Assembly (NCBI GenBank): GCA_035610365.1
Contig: CM069435.1
Coordinates: 3,436,001 to 3,500,000 of the forward strand
Reading direction: 5' to 3'
DNA: 64,000 bases
Source: Aquatica leii
Lineage: Eukaryota; Arthropoda; Insecta; Coleoptera; Lampyridae
Part shown: positions 35,139 through 46,333 of the stretch, in pieces
How the letters are laid out: each line of letters starts with the position of its first letter
How positions within the stretch are numbered: position 1 is the first letter of the stretch
The notes under the pieces: generated by a model
What the model saw: the letters and a program-made list of their open reading frames with translations, nothing else
Told to the model about the DNA's origin: nothing
Databases searched by the model: none
Made by a program: the position numbers and the translations under genes

Positions 35139-36939
35139 TGAATCATCTAAAATTCCTAAATCCAACATTTCTAAGTCGGAAGAGTCAGCTCTAAAAAGTC
35201 TTCGTAAGAACCCTGATATTATTGTTCTTCCAGCCGACAAAGGCAATGCCACTGTAGTTTTGAACCAAATTGATTATGTTACGAAAATCAATTCTATTTT
35301 GTCTGAGGAAACTTACGCTCTTCTAACCCATAACCCCACTTCGAGGATTGGACGCGAGGTTAGCCAAATCATCAAATCTTCCAATCTACCTCCTGAAACT
35401 AAACGTCGACTAACCCCATCAGATTCTAAACCACCTCGTCTATACGGACTTCCCAAAATTCACAAACAAGGTATTCCTTTTCGACCTATCGTTAGTACTA
35501 TCCAATCTCCTACTTACAAACTAGCCAAGTTCTTGTCCAACATTCTTTGCGAGTTTACAGGTAAAACCTCTTCTCACATCCTCAACTCTCAGCATTTTAT
35601 TCAACGTCTAGAAACTATAAAACTTGAACCCCAAGATCTTCTCGTGAGCTTTGATGTTACTTCACTTTTTACTAAAGTTCCAATTAAGGATTCGCTTATT
35701 ATCATCAAACAGATTCTGTCTCAACATGGCAAGGACTTGAGTTTGGTTCCTCTTATTGAAAAGTGTCTATCCTCTACTTACTTCCAATTTGATAATAAGT
35801 TTTACGAACAAGTTTCTGGTGCTGCTATGGGTTCTCCTCTATCACCTGTTGTAGCTAACATTTTTATGGAATCCTTTGAAACGGTTGCTTTGGAATCATC
35901 AATATTAAAACCTAAAGTGTGGTTTAGGTATGTTGACGACACGTTTATTGTTTGGTCTCATGGTCATCTTGAATTGTCTAAGTTTCTTGATCATCTTAAC
36001 AATCAACACTTAGATATCAAATTTACTATGGAAATCGAAAGTAATGGTTCTCTTCCATTTCTTGACGTTCTTGTGACTCGTAATCCCGACGGACTTCTAG
36101 GCCATTCTGTTTATCGCAAACCCACCCATACGGACAGATACCTTCATGCTTCGTCTCATCATCATCCTGCACAGAAACGTTCTGTTATTGAATCTTTGGT
36201 CCATCGTGCCTTTTCTATTTGTCAACCTGAGAATCTAGACTCAGAACTCCGTCATCTTACTAGAACCTTAGTGAACAATGGTTATGCAATGCGAGATATT
36301 CATAGAGTTATTAATCGTCGTTTACATCCACGTACTCGATTACCTAAGGACACTTCTACTCCCGAATCCAACCAGAAATTGGCCTTTTTACCCTACATTC
36401 ACAAGGTTACAGATCAAATAGGGAAACTCCTTCGTAAGAATGGTATTAAACCCATATTCAACTCGACAGGCAAAATCTCTCAGATTCTTCCTTCTCCCAA
36501 AGACAAATTTCCTGCACTTTCATCTCAAGGTGTATACCAAATTCCCTGTTCTTGTGGTTTAGTCTACATTGGTGAAACCGGTCGTTCCGTCATTACTCGC
36601 ATTTCAGAACATGATCGTTGTATAAGGAAAAGGTATACTTCCAAGTCTGCGGTCGCTGAACATCATTTTACTACAGGTCATAAGATAGATTTTGATAATG
36701 TTTCGTTGATTGCCAAATCTCCATTCTTTTTCAACAGGAAACTCCGGGAAAGCATAGAAATCATCAAACACCCCAATAACTTCAATCGCGATCATGGTTT
36801 CGAACTATCCCCTCTTTGGTTCCCGGTTATTAGTCATTTATCAAAAACACGCCCCCTAACAACCGTAACCCAATCAGGATCGAGCTTAATCATCCGTGAC
36901 GATCCCTTTCCTTTAAATACGGAGACTATTTCTTCTTAA
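35139..36939 (+). CDS. PLE reverse transcriptase / GIY-YIG endonuclease (5'-truncated, open)
   Basis: The frame is open from the arm junction; the first ATG is at 35260 and gives 559 codons. Upstream in-frame residues include VLPADKGNATVVL, so the true N-terminus is lost by 5' truncation. RT: SFDVTSLF (Asp132), AAMGSPLSPVVANIF (188-202), FRYVDDTF (222-229, Asp226/227). Connection region about 290-410. GIY-YIG: GVYQIPCSCGLVYIGETGR (424-442) with RESIEI (Glu500). The CSC before the YIG and the downstream HxxxxH residues resemble the zinc-binding insert of Penelope endonucleases. No stop or frameshift is seen, consistent with a very recent insertion, but the truncated copy should not be autonomous. 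Confidence 0.92.
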
Positions 36940-37157
36940 GTCACTTCTACGGAGTTTAGAATCTGGCTTGGTTCACAAGTTGATTACCTAACTCGGTAGT
37001 GGTTCTTTGTTAGATTTTCGTTTGCTTTTTCAGGTTATCGTTTTCTTTCTTACCTTTTCATAGTTTAGGTTATGGCTTGTTTTACAAGTGGATAACCTAA
37101 CTTTTGAGAAGTTCTTAGTTAGATTTCGATTGCTTGTTTGAGTTTTGCGATTTATCT

Positions 37158-37202
37158 CACGCCCTGATGAAGCCCCTTACGAAAGTGGGCGAAACGTTGG
37201 CA
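37158..37202 (+). ncRNA. Hammerhead ribozyme motif (PLE, forward 3' end)
   Basis: CTGATGA (37164-37170), GCCC/GGGC stem II and GAAAC (37191-37195). The 3' UTR before it holds a degenerate two-unit repeat (units near 36953 and 37060). Confidence 0.75.
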
Positions 37203-37289
37203 GCTTCGGTTGCAAATATGACACGGTCCAAACCCGGAAGACATTCTAATGTAAGTATAGATTCCGGCCGTGGAAGCCTTCGGTATTAC

Positions 37290-37303
37290 ATTATCAAATT
37301 CGT
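37290..37303. repeat. TSD of inserted PLE, right copy
   Basis: Exact repeat of 34374-34387. Confidence 0.92.
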
Positions 37304-37451
37304 CCCAAGTTAATTCTAATTTTACTAATCGTTCTTTTAATTGATTAAGCGCGTTAGGATCGGCACTAGCAGTTATTTTTTCTAATAAATTGCAAAAACG
37401 AGTAACTTTACCTTTCACAACAGCACGTTTTGTTTTTAATATATCTGCCAT
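37290..37451 (-). pseudogene. gag: BEL/Pao Gag N-terminal fragment
   Basis: ATG at 37449-37451 (minus) begins MADILKTKRAVVKG, with a Lys/Arg-rich and then helical leader typical of Pao Gag. It runs into the PLE at the TSD after LTWDEFDN. The same frame continues at 34387 on the far side, so this is the true N-terminus of the gag at 33105-34387. An upstream in-frame ATG at 37472 adds seven hydrophobic residues and is less likely. Confidence 0.85.
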
Positions 37452-37644
37452 TATTATAAATATAAGAAACAATATCCAAATTAAAGGTAAAAATTAAAGG
37501 AAAAACTTACGGAACTGAAAGAGCTTGTGAGGGATGAACAGCGATTTTGCGTCTCCTGCCCCCGTCCGTTGTAGCACTGGACCGTTGTTTGTGGAAAATT
37601 ACCGGCCGGCCTTTTGATTTTTCGTAAACTTCCTAATTCATTAT

Positions 37645-37660
37645 CCGGTCGATTGGACCA
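37645..37660 (-). promoter_or_regulatory. Candidate primer-binding site of BEL/Pao element
   Basis: One base inside the 5' LTR the minus strand reads TGGTCCAATCGACCGG. It begins with the TGG expected to pair with a tRNA 3' CCA end. I could not assign the tRNA. Confidence 0.55.
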
Positions 37661-37661
37661 A

Positions 37662-37911
37662 TGTTAATTTTGTAAATAAAAGTGGACTGTATTGTAGATT
37701 TTTTATTTGTTGTACTTTTTATTTTAACTTTTTATACAAATAATTCGAGTTGCTGCTTTCTTACTGAAATGTTCAATGCAACTAACTTAAAACTACCACT
37801 ATGACTCATAAAATTTCTGTTTTTCTCTTTTTAGTGTACAAAGGATGTAAACCTGTCCTTTCACTTAACAATATGTACAACCTTAACAAAAAAATCGTTT
37901 TCGCTTAAACA
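37662..37911 (-). repeat. BEL/Pao 5' LTR
   Basis: 250 bp; one difference from 28975-29224 (C at 37827 versus A at 29140). It should contain the element's promoter. Confidence 0.95.
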
Positions 37912-38060
37912 TGTATAACAAAAAAACGCTATCTACACAAGAAGACATGAGGATATCATGTCACGTAATGAAAAGTAAAGAAAAAAGAAATAAAGAGCTA
38001 GTAAAACGTTTTTCTTCCTTCATAAAGCTTGTCAGAGTTTTTTTGTCGAGAAAAAAAAAC
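37912..38060 (+). pseudogene. BEL/Pao relic, right part
   Basis: The TGTAT duplication (37912-37916) is followed by plus-strand residues QEDMRISCHVM and ELVKRFSSFIKLVRVF. These match the segment between RNase H and integrase in BEL/Pao polyproteins. This continues the relic that stops at 28974 and shows the younger element landed within it. Integrase sequence is not recognisable further right. Confidence 0.75.
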
Positions 38061-38329
38061 AAACTGGTATTAGTTCAAAAAATGTAAAAAACATTATCAA
38101 TAATCATATCGATTAATCAAAATCTGCACTTTAAAACGGAAATAATAAACATACAAAAACATCATCAAATCAACAGATAAACTACTAAGTCTCTTTCTAT
38201 TTTTGAACAAAAATAACATTTTGTGAGTTGGAAACTCGATCAGTCATTAGTGTCATATCATCATCTTTAGTAATGAGGCTAATTTTTATTTGAATAATTT
38301 TAATAAATAAAACGGACGGATTTTAAACC

Positions 38330-38880
38330 ACGAAAATTCACGGGAAATTTATCAGGTGACTCTACACTCCGAAAAAGTCACCGTTTGGTATCGATTTTGG
38401 TCTGGCAGTATTATTTTATTTCTTCAAAGATGCACAAGGAGCTGATCTCACTATCAATAATGACCGATATTAAACGATGATAACAAATTTTTTTGTGGTC
38501 CAGGATAAACGGTATAGACCTCACAAACATGTGGTTGCAACAAAACGGCGCTATTTGCCATACTGTACGAAAAGCGTTATATTTATTAGATGAGAAGTTT
38601 GAGAATTTTGTCATCTTGCGTGATGGTGACATCAAGTGGCCACTGAGGTCGTGTGACTTAACACTGCTTGACTATCTTTTGTAGAGCTACGTGAAATCTC
38701 TAGTCTATGCAGACAATCCCCAAACAATTGCCGCGCTGAGGGCCATAATTTGTGTTTTTTTATTAAATTAAGACCCAAACTGGCCGAACAGGATACACAT
38801 GCTACAACATAGTCGAGGTAGTCATTTGGCTGAAATTAAATTCCATACATAATTCCATAGAATGTCCTTTAAAATATAAT
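38330..38880 (+). pseudogene. mariner-like DDE transposase relic
   Basis: Several plus-strand frames give SEKVTVWYRFWSG (near 38365), NNDRY.TMITNFF (near 38450), GIDLTNMWLQQNGAICHT (near 38515) and RDGDIKWPLRSCDLTLLDYLL (to 38684), then YVKSLVYADNPQTIAAL and an SRGSHLAEI tail. This follows the common insect DDE_3-type transposase with a QDGATCHT core. Here the catalytic Asp of QDGA is Asn. Terminal repeats were not identified. Confidence 0.72.
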
Positions 38881-39221
38881 CAAAATTTTGGCAATAACAC
38901 TTAAACAAGATGTTTTATTTAATTTCAAAGTTCGAGCGTTCTTAATGAAAAACCTTTTATATTTTAATTAACGCTTAAATACGTTGATAAGTATAATCTT
39001 TTACTATAAGTGGCACTTAAAGCAAAAATGTTGTATATAAACTAATACATGTGGAATAAAAAATAGATAATACCTATGAAAACATAATAACGTAGTTTTC
39101 TTTTTTTTTCTTTTTTCTAACAACTCTCTATATACATTTTAAATTTCAGATCTTTGTTCCATTATTAGATTTAGACTTTAAACAAAATTATTTTAAATTT
39201 GACGATAAATGTTATTCAAAA

Positions 39222-40255
39222 GTATGCGATGGGATCAAATATTTCAACTTTAGCAGCTGAAATTTTTATGAACATTTTAGCAAATACAATTTTTTTAATC
39301 TCTTCTATATTAAACAAAATTTTTTTTTGGTGTAGATACGTTGATTGATTGCTTAGTTCTTTTTAATGGTATCATTGACGAATTAAATAATTTTAGTAAT
39401 TTTATTAATTCTATCCATCCAAAAATAAAATTTATTTTAGGTATTAAATCAAAAAATTCTGTTTTATTTAGATTTAAAAATTTTACGGTTTAACAATAAA
39501 TTCAATTTTGATATTTTTCGCAAACCTCATACAGATTCCGTAATTCCTTTTAATTCGTGCCATCCCTTTCATAAAACTGCTGCTTTTGGTTCGTACTTTC
39601 ATAGACTATTTCCTATGCCTTTGTCTCCTTCTAATTTTGCTAAGTAACACAAAATTATAAATCAAATTGGTTTAAATAATGGTTATCCTATTCAATTAAT
39701 TAATAGTATTTTTCACAGAGTTCGTATAAAACATTTATTCAAAAATTTGATCAATTTTGCTACTAATAATGAAATGGTTTTTAGATCTCTTCCATACTTT
39801 GGTCACTGTTTTCAATTTCTACAAAAACTTTTTAAAAAACATAATAACAAGATTTCATTTTCGACACATAACACACTTAAATTATTCTTAGTTAATAATA
39901 AAGATCAAATACCAATTTTACATAAATCTGGAGTGTATAAACTTACTTGTTCTTTTTGCAATGCTTCGTATGTTGGCCAAACAAATAGAAAATTAAAAAC
40001 TATACTAAATGAACACTTATATTTAATAAATAGATATTTAAATACAAATATATAACAAATATAACACTAACACTAACTCTGCTTTTGCTAACTATATTTT
40101 ATGTTCAGGACATTCATTTTCTTCATATTTGAATATCAAAGTTTTACATGTTTGTAATAAAGGACCTCTTCTTAACTCATTAGAGACTCTTGAAATTAAT
40201 AGAATTTCTAACAATGTTTCTAAAAATTGTCTATATGAAATTTTAAATTGAAATC
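39222..40255 (+). pseudogene. PLE RT and GIY-YIG relic (third lineage)
   Basis: Near 39227 the plus strand gives AMGSNISTLAAEIFMN (PLE RT block), and CRYVDD lies near 39335. From 39747 a 102-codon frame carries a GIY-YIG domain: HKSGVYKLTCSFCNASYVGQTNRKLKT. Past a frame change at about 40060, SAFANYILCSGHSF and LLNSLETLEINRIS complete the C-terminus. Divergence from families A and B suggests an older, separate lineage. No intact hammerhead core was found downstream. Confidence 0.8.
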
Positions 40256-41613
40256 CCTCAATTCTTCTCAGTTCAAAATTATAGTTTTATTCTTTCATTT
40301 TTCTATTCTTTTGATATTTTTCTATTTTCTTTTTTTTTCTTTTCTTCTATTTGTGACAGCAAACGTATACTTGGTCGTCGTACATATGATCGAGACTAAA
40401 AAATTTTAAATATTGACAAAAAGTACTTACATGTTTATAGTGTGGCTAGCGCTTGTAGCATATAAACATCTCTAAAAAAGCTTGAAAGTAAATCAAGTGC
40501 ATTATCGTAGTATCACATATAGAATATATAAATTACTTTTAATATTACAACGCAATGTGCGCTAAATTTCTAATTTAATGTAATATTTAAATTAAATTTA
40601 TAAACCGGACAGTTGTACTGTTGAATCTTTAAGATGTTTTACCAACGATGAATATTATGGATTTGACAACCTCATTTAATAGATAACAGTAAATAACGTA
40701 TTTGCATTTAATAAGATAACGATGATTACGTGAGCTTTTGCATTTAGGCATAGGTAACGATCATTAAGAATAGTTACTGGACGGAGCAATTAGTAGAAGT
40801 TAAACTTCGCCGCAACCTTTACCTCAGCGATTTTTTTCGCACTACTAAATTTTTATTCGTTTTATTCTATCAAATATGCGGATGTTCAAAGATTCTAAAT
40901 TAAAAGCTTTACAGAGCATTTTGTTAACACGTGCTGGATTTTTAATTTGCTAATAAAAATGAAAATGCGTAGACGTTAACAGAAACGGAAGCATAATTAA
41001 ATCTAATATTGCCAACTGAACAAAATTTATACGAAAGTTTTTTTAACCTAGCAAACTCATAAGGGAAACCTAAATCAAAAGTTTGAAGTTTTGTTTCCTT
41101 GTAGCTTCTTGTTATTTTAGGGTTACTTAGAATACCATAAATAAAAAAAAGTTTGCTAGTTAGTTAGTTTTTGCAAAAAGTGAAGTTAACATATGATAAC
41201 GCTAGGTGGTTGCACTACCGTTTCTTTCTTTTCATGTAATTGAGACTGCTTAATTAGCTAAAAAAGTTAATAAATCAAACACTACCTAAGCAAAAACTAA
41301 AATAAAACAATATCCGTTTTTAACAAAATGCTTATTTATTATAAAAAACAATCAGTACACAAACTAATATTACATTATGTTTAAAAACCTTTGTGTTGTA
41401 TGAATTTTTTCTAGTCGCAAATATCACCTACGAGTGCACGTTTCTAAAGTTAATGAAACATCACGTGTGTTAACGCCATGCGCAGTGATTGCTGAGGCAA
41501 GAATCCAATTTTTATTCTTCGCCGTGATTTAGTTTTTCTTGTATTTTCGCAGCGAGTTCGGTTACCTCTAGGTGTCTGTCATTTCGGAAATTGTATTTCT
41601 TCCTTTGGATCGA
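40256..41613. other. Non-coding stretch
   Basis: Pyrimidine-rich at the start (40260-40350), otherwise AT-rich. No gene or repeat recognised. Confidence 0.45.
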
Positions 41614-41616
41614 TAA

Positions 41617-44181
41617 CACTGGTCTGCAAAAAAATATTTTTTATCGAGCCCTGACACTACTCCGGGTGATTCTTATGTAAAATGATGTCTTGAATCCAAA
41701 GATGTCTTTCGTTTTCTTCCATCACCCACCATTTTCGAGCGAAACCCAAATCTCTAATTTTACCACTTTTCGATAAATTAATTATAATGTATTTATCGAA
41801 CGATAATAATAATTATAATAGTTATTATAATAATAAATATATGGACATGAATTTAATTTAAATGGGAAAAAGAACTATTTTAGCTATAAACAGTTATAAA
41901 TAAAAAGATATTCATCGTTACTTTGTGTTTGCTTTCCTTTTATACCCTGAGGTACAGCTCTCTTGTTTCAAAAACCAGCAGTACTCCGCCAACATGCTTG
42001 CATTTCACTTCTCTGAAAATCTCTTCTCCAGCTTAGCGATGTCTTGATGGAACCGTTCCCCGTGTTCATCCGAGACTTCTCCTAAATTTTCAGGGAAAAA
42101 GTTCAGATGCGAGTGAAGGAAGTGAACTTTAAGAGACATGTTACATCCTATGTCCTTGTACGCTAAAAGCAGTTCCTCGACGTGAGCGACATATTCTTCA
42201 CTTTTGTGGTTACCCAGGAAGTTCTTACAAACGTTTTGAAATGCAAGCCAAGCTCGTTTTTCTTTTCGATTTAGGTGTTCAATAAACGTCGAATCTTAGA
42301 AGAGTTGTCTAATCTGAAAACCAACAAAAACGCCTTCTTTGATTTTAGCTTCGCTAATACGAGAAAATTTAGTTTTCAAAAATTGAAATGCGCCACCTGT
42401 CTTGCCCACTGTTTTCACAAACTGCTTGATCAATTCAAGTTTGATGTGTAAAGGTGGTAAGTAAATATTTTCCTTCGGAACCAAAAGATTGTGGGCGACA
42501 TTTTTCTGACCAGGAATAAAATTTTCTCGCAGAGACCAGTTCCGTACGATGTAATGTTTATCTCGGGCTCGGCTATCCCATTCACAAAGGAAGCAGCAAT
42601 ATTTCGTGAATCTTGATTGCAAGCCCGTGAGTAGAGCAACAACTTTTAAATCAGCGCAAAGTTTCAACTGATAATCATGATAACTAATTTTATCAAAGAT
42701 TCTGAAGATGTTTTCGTACGTTTCCTTCATATCAACAGATTATGCAACTGGAACTGATGGGAAGTCATTCCCATTTCGCAACAGAACAACTTTTAAGCTT
42801 GTTTTTGATGAGTCTATAAACAGTCTCCATTTGTCTGGGTCACATGGCATTTGTAGCTCTGTCATCAATAAATTTGCATTAGAGCAGAACACTAAACCTT
42901 TATCTTGTGAAAAGACATTTCAGGGTTGCTTGTCTGGTCCTGTAAGAAGATATTTTTACTTCCTTTTCTAAGAGATTCCACTGTTGAAGTTGCGATCCTA
43001 GGAGCTGAGATTTAGTCTTGGGTAACTGCAAATCCCTGACAAGATCATTTAATTCCGATTGAGTGAGGAGGTGAGGTTGCCGAGAAACTAAATCTGCGGA
43101 ATACTCTTCATCATCACTGAACGTATCATTCGAAGCCCCAGGTTGTGGCTCAGAGTCTTTTAAATCAATTTCCGGCTCTAGAGTATACGTGTTTGGGGGC
43201 TCTGGGATTGGCAAAGTATCCTTATGAGGAACAGGTCTTAGAACTGACGGAATATTGGGATACTGAATTGTATGCTTACTTTTGCTCGGAGACCCGACGG
43301 TGGAAGTCATACAAAAGTAACAATCTGTAAGATGACAGCGAGGTTCACGCCAAACCATGGGCACAGCAAATGGCATTGATTTACGGGTACCTTTGAGCCA
43401 TTTGGTCAAATCACTGTAACAAGTCGTAGAGCAAACTGATGGAGCCCAAGTCTTGTCCTGGTCGCCAACTTGACAATCAAAGTACAATTTATAAGCTGTT
43501 TTAACAAGCGGAAAAAGGGGTTTTCGTTACGCTTTTAAAGTTACTTCCCCGAAGACATAGCAGAAGCTATGGGGATGATTTTTACACTTGCGTGACATAA
43601 TTAAACAGTAATTCAACGCCTGACATTAACCACAAATTACACTTAGTCACTTGAAAAAATCCGGAGTAAAAGTATTTTTACTGTTTTACACAAATGAACA
43701 AAAATGAACACAAAATCCAGCACGTTTAAAACGTCGACAAGTTAACTCTGCAACAGCTATAGATTTACTGATTGAAGCAGTTAAGCAAACAATGTAATAT
43801 ACTATAATGAGAAGAGTAATGCAAGTTCAAGCTTGCCGAAAATTCTTGTTCAAACCTGCATGTGGTATCCAGATCGCCAGCGTCGTGCAGTGAATCTTCC
43901 TAACTGTTTATTGATATTTTTTTACTGTTCTTATATATTCGTATTTTATTGTTGTTTCTATATACATTTCATAGCAAAACTTTTGCCATATACTTTGGTA
44001 TACATTTTATTACCTGCTTTGGGATGTTTAACGGCTATAAGTTAAAATTTAAAAAAAAATGCAAAAAATAAAATAAAAACGGGATTTCCCCAAAATAAGT
44101 GGGTGGTGGGTAAAAACGGAGGTCATTTTACATAAGAATCGTCAAGAATGGTATCAGGGCCGATTTTCATGCAGACCAGTG
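41617..44181 (-). mobile_element. CACTGG-terminus DNA transposon, copy 2
   Basis: 2565 bp from CACTGGTCTGC to GCAGACCAGTG, flanked by exact TAA (41614-41616 and 44182-44184). It is inverted relative to copies 1 and 3 and shares the same subterminal blocks. Confidence 0.82.
41918..43598 (-). pseudogene. Transposase of CACTGG element, copy 2
   Basis: ATG at 43598 (minus), stop at 41918-41920. The 195-codon frame 43487-42900 covers the Cys-rich N-terminus and the LTQSELNDLVRDLQLPK segment, which copies 1 and 3 have partly lost. The 144-codon frame 42730-42296 covers CADLKVV, CCFLCEWDSR and YLPPLHIKLELIK. Lesions: a stop in the N-terminus near 43530 (from a CpG change), a two-base loss near 42911, a stop in the VAYS region near 42740 and one near 42296. 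The DEHGERFHQD block lies near 42060. Confidence 0.75.
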
Positions 44182-44184
44182 TAA

Positions 44185-45072
44185 TTTGAAGGTGTACGGA
44201 CAATTGATTGCAATGACTCGCTGGCATGTTTATAATAATTTTCAAATACATGTTTTGCTACTTATTTGTGATTCTATTATAGCTATATCTATTGGGTACA
44301 CTTTCAGCAATTTTACAAGATTATTTTATATATGCTATTAGCTAATCGCATCTCAGTAAAACCGTAAGTAGGCTCACTCTATTAGTTCATAATTTGCGTT
44401 AGTGTCAAACGTAGATACGAAAAACCTACATATACACGTGTTTGGTTCTGACTGTGTAATCACTACTTTTGCATTAATTTGATTTATCTTCATTTTTTTT
44501 TATTAAGTCATATTTACTAACTTTAATAGTAATAACTCCTACACCTACGTTTTTGAGGTGTTGACTAATTTAAGCATTTGCTAATACTAGCATTACTATA
44601 ATATTGTTTTTTTTTACTTACGTATACTTTGGTTCCTGATGGTTTTTTTTATTTTTTTTATGTCGCCATTGAAATGAATATACTCATTGTTATATTTGTG
44701 TTGTTTGATTTGTGTACATCAAGCGTTGTCAGGTGAAAACGGGCATTTGTAATTTGTATTTCTCCCATTGTTGGCGCTTTTTTTAACTAAATTATAAGGG
44801 ACATATTAAAGACCAGACTGACATATATTAGTTACCAAAACAACTCTTCAAAGTTATGGGCGGTCGCTGTTTTTTTGGTAGCGATTAAGTTATCGATAAG
44901 TAATCGCGTTTCAATCTAATGCAGGGTTTACGTTGTATCGTAACAACATTTAACCCAAATTTTGTTGCAACTAATAATGTGTAAAATTAAAAATTTGTCT
45001 TTTATTTTTAAATAATTTTATTGTTACACAATATTGTTTTACATAAAAAAAACATATTTTTAATAGAATTAT
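44185..45072. other. AT-rich intergenic stretch
   Basis: Downstream flank of the first peptide gene. No feature recognised. Confidence 0.45.
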
Positions 45073-45298
45073 TTAAATCCAGAATATTCCAGTAGAAAGG
45101 AAAGGATCGACAAAACGATAAGAAGGCTCAACGACGACGCTAGGGATTGTATCTATTAGCATAATGTCTGGATTTGCTGCTGGCATAGGTGCAGCAAAAG
45201 CAAATGCAAACATTGCAGCAAAAATAAACTAAGCAATAAACATAATTATAAAACAATTTACTTACATTTTAAAATAGACTTACCAATTTCATGTACAT
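45073..45298 (-). CDS. Small secreted peptide, paralogue A (2 exons)
   Basis: Exon 1 is 45298-45284 (MYMKL) and exon 2 is 45228-45073. The 55-bp intron has GTAAGT and TAG ends. The product has 56 residues: a hydrophobic signal peptide (about 1-18, FIFAAMFAFAFA), then a short mature peptide with NPDIMLIDTIPS and DPFL, no cysteines and no dibasic sites. It aligns without gaps to paralogue B at 49373-49591 (56 residues, same exon boundary, same 60-bp TATA-to-ATG spacing). This conservation of frame, splice sites and promoter supports a real gene. The family was not recognised; it is likely an extracellular peptide. Confidence 0.82.
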
Positions 45299-45357
45299 GT
45301 TGTTGGTTTGTTGTAACAGTGCTATGTTGTTTTAATGAAGAACATTAGACCGATTGG

Positions 45358-45393
45358 TATTTATACTGTTTCGTGTGCGTGATAAGTGATAAC
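45358..45393 (-). promoter_or_regulatory. Promoter of peptide gene A: TATA box and paired GATA-type sites
   Basis: On the minus strand TATAAATA (45358-45365) lies 60 bp upstream of the ATG. Two TTATCAC motifs (45381-45393) sit just upstream. GATA-factor control is inference. Confidence 0.55.
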
Positions 45394-46331
45394 AGTATCT
45401 TTTCTTAATGAGTTTTGTGTAATACGTTTTGATAATAGTATTTTGTTCTGGAATGCAGTTTTTAGAGTTTGTTGTGTGTATTATCATTTTTACATTTTAT
45501 TTTTTTAGCTTCAACAATTTTTTCTAGTTTTTAATAGAATCACAATAATATATTAATGTTATGATTTTATTGTGTTTGTATTACTTATTATTCATTAGTT
45601 TTGCTCATACGTTTAAGTATTAGATTATCAATTTTACTATCTTTGGAAATATTGTTTTCTTTGTTTTTTTAATGCTATAACATTTTTTTTTTCTATCGAC
45701 ATCTTATTCAGTGAAGCAACTTTGCCTTCCCGAATCTCAAATGTGTCTACACCTAAACCTAAAATATATCTTGCCTAGGTAAAAAAAAATGCACAAGGAG
45801 ACCTAATCAAAATAGTACAGATAAAAAAATAAATATTATACATACATATATAGATAAAAAAACGTTTCTCCTTTACAATCAAAAGAAAAACTAATAAAAA
45901 AGATAATTGAAGGCTATAAAAAAACAAAACAAACCAGCAGAAAAACATTATATAAAAACTAAAATGCTAAAAGAAGACAAAATAAAGTAATGTACAATCG
46001 CCTTCAACCAAAATGACCCAATAATAAATTCATTTTCTGTATGTAACTTGGCAAAAAGTTATAATATAAACCCAACAAAATGTTTTAGACAAGCTTTACA
46101 ATCTAATTTGTTTTTATGAATCAAAATTCACGTTCAATCTGGAAATTGCAAAGTAGACGACGAAATTTACTTTTTAAGTAAAAATGAAGCATTTAATTAT
46201 GTTCAATTGTCAACAGATCACAGTATACATTCTGATACCAAAGTTAATACTACTGTAAATAGAAGTTCAGAAATTGAAATCTCTTTACACTGTTTTCAAT
46301 GGCTCTAATTGCATTTAATAGATTTTATATA
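45394..46331. other. Intergenic stretch between peptide gene A and DD41D transposon
   Basis: AT-rich; no gene recognised. Open frames here are short and unsupported. Confidence 0.45.
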
Positions 46332-46333
46332 TA

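Larger units (their letters stand above)
34388..37289 (+). mobile_element. Penelope-like element (family B), young insertion inside BEL/Pao gag
   Basis: 2902 bp bounded by an exact 14-bp duplication. The left 750 bp is an inverted copy of the element's own 3' end (34388-35137 against 36507-37256). Then comes a 5'-truncated forward body (35138 onward) with a long open PLE frame, the 3' UTR, a hammerhead motif and a terminus with CCGGCCGTGGAAGCC. The two arms encode an identical 77-residue C-terminal stretch, so they formed together. The right end carries about 33 bp more than the inverted arm. Confidence 0.95.
28975..37911 (-). mobile_element. BEL/Pao LTR retrotransposon, near-complete, interrupted by a PLE
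   Basis: Two 250-bp LTRs (TG...CA on the plus strand) bound the element, which is flanked by the TGTAT duplication. On the minus strand the order is 5' LTR, candidate primer-binding site, gag (split by a PLE), aspartic protease, RT, RNase H, integrase, purine-rich tract and 3' LTR. The LTRs differ only at 29140 (A) versus 37827 (C), so the insertion is recent. Two defects are visible: the PLE in gag and a one-base frameshift before pol. No envelope-like ORF was seen. It sits inside an older BEL/Pao relic of opposite orientation. Confidence 0.95.

Noticed and set aside
36604..36795. Minus-strand 63-codon frame, also present as 34849-35040 (+)
   Set aside because: Antisense shadow of the PLE C-terminus, duplicated because the arms are inverted copies.
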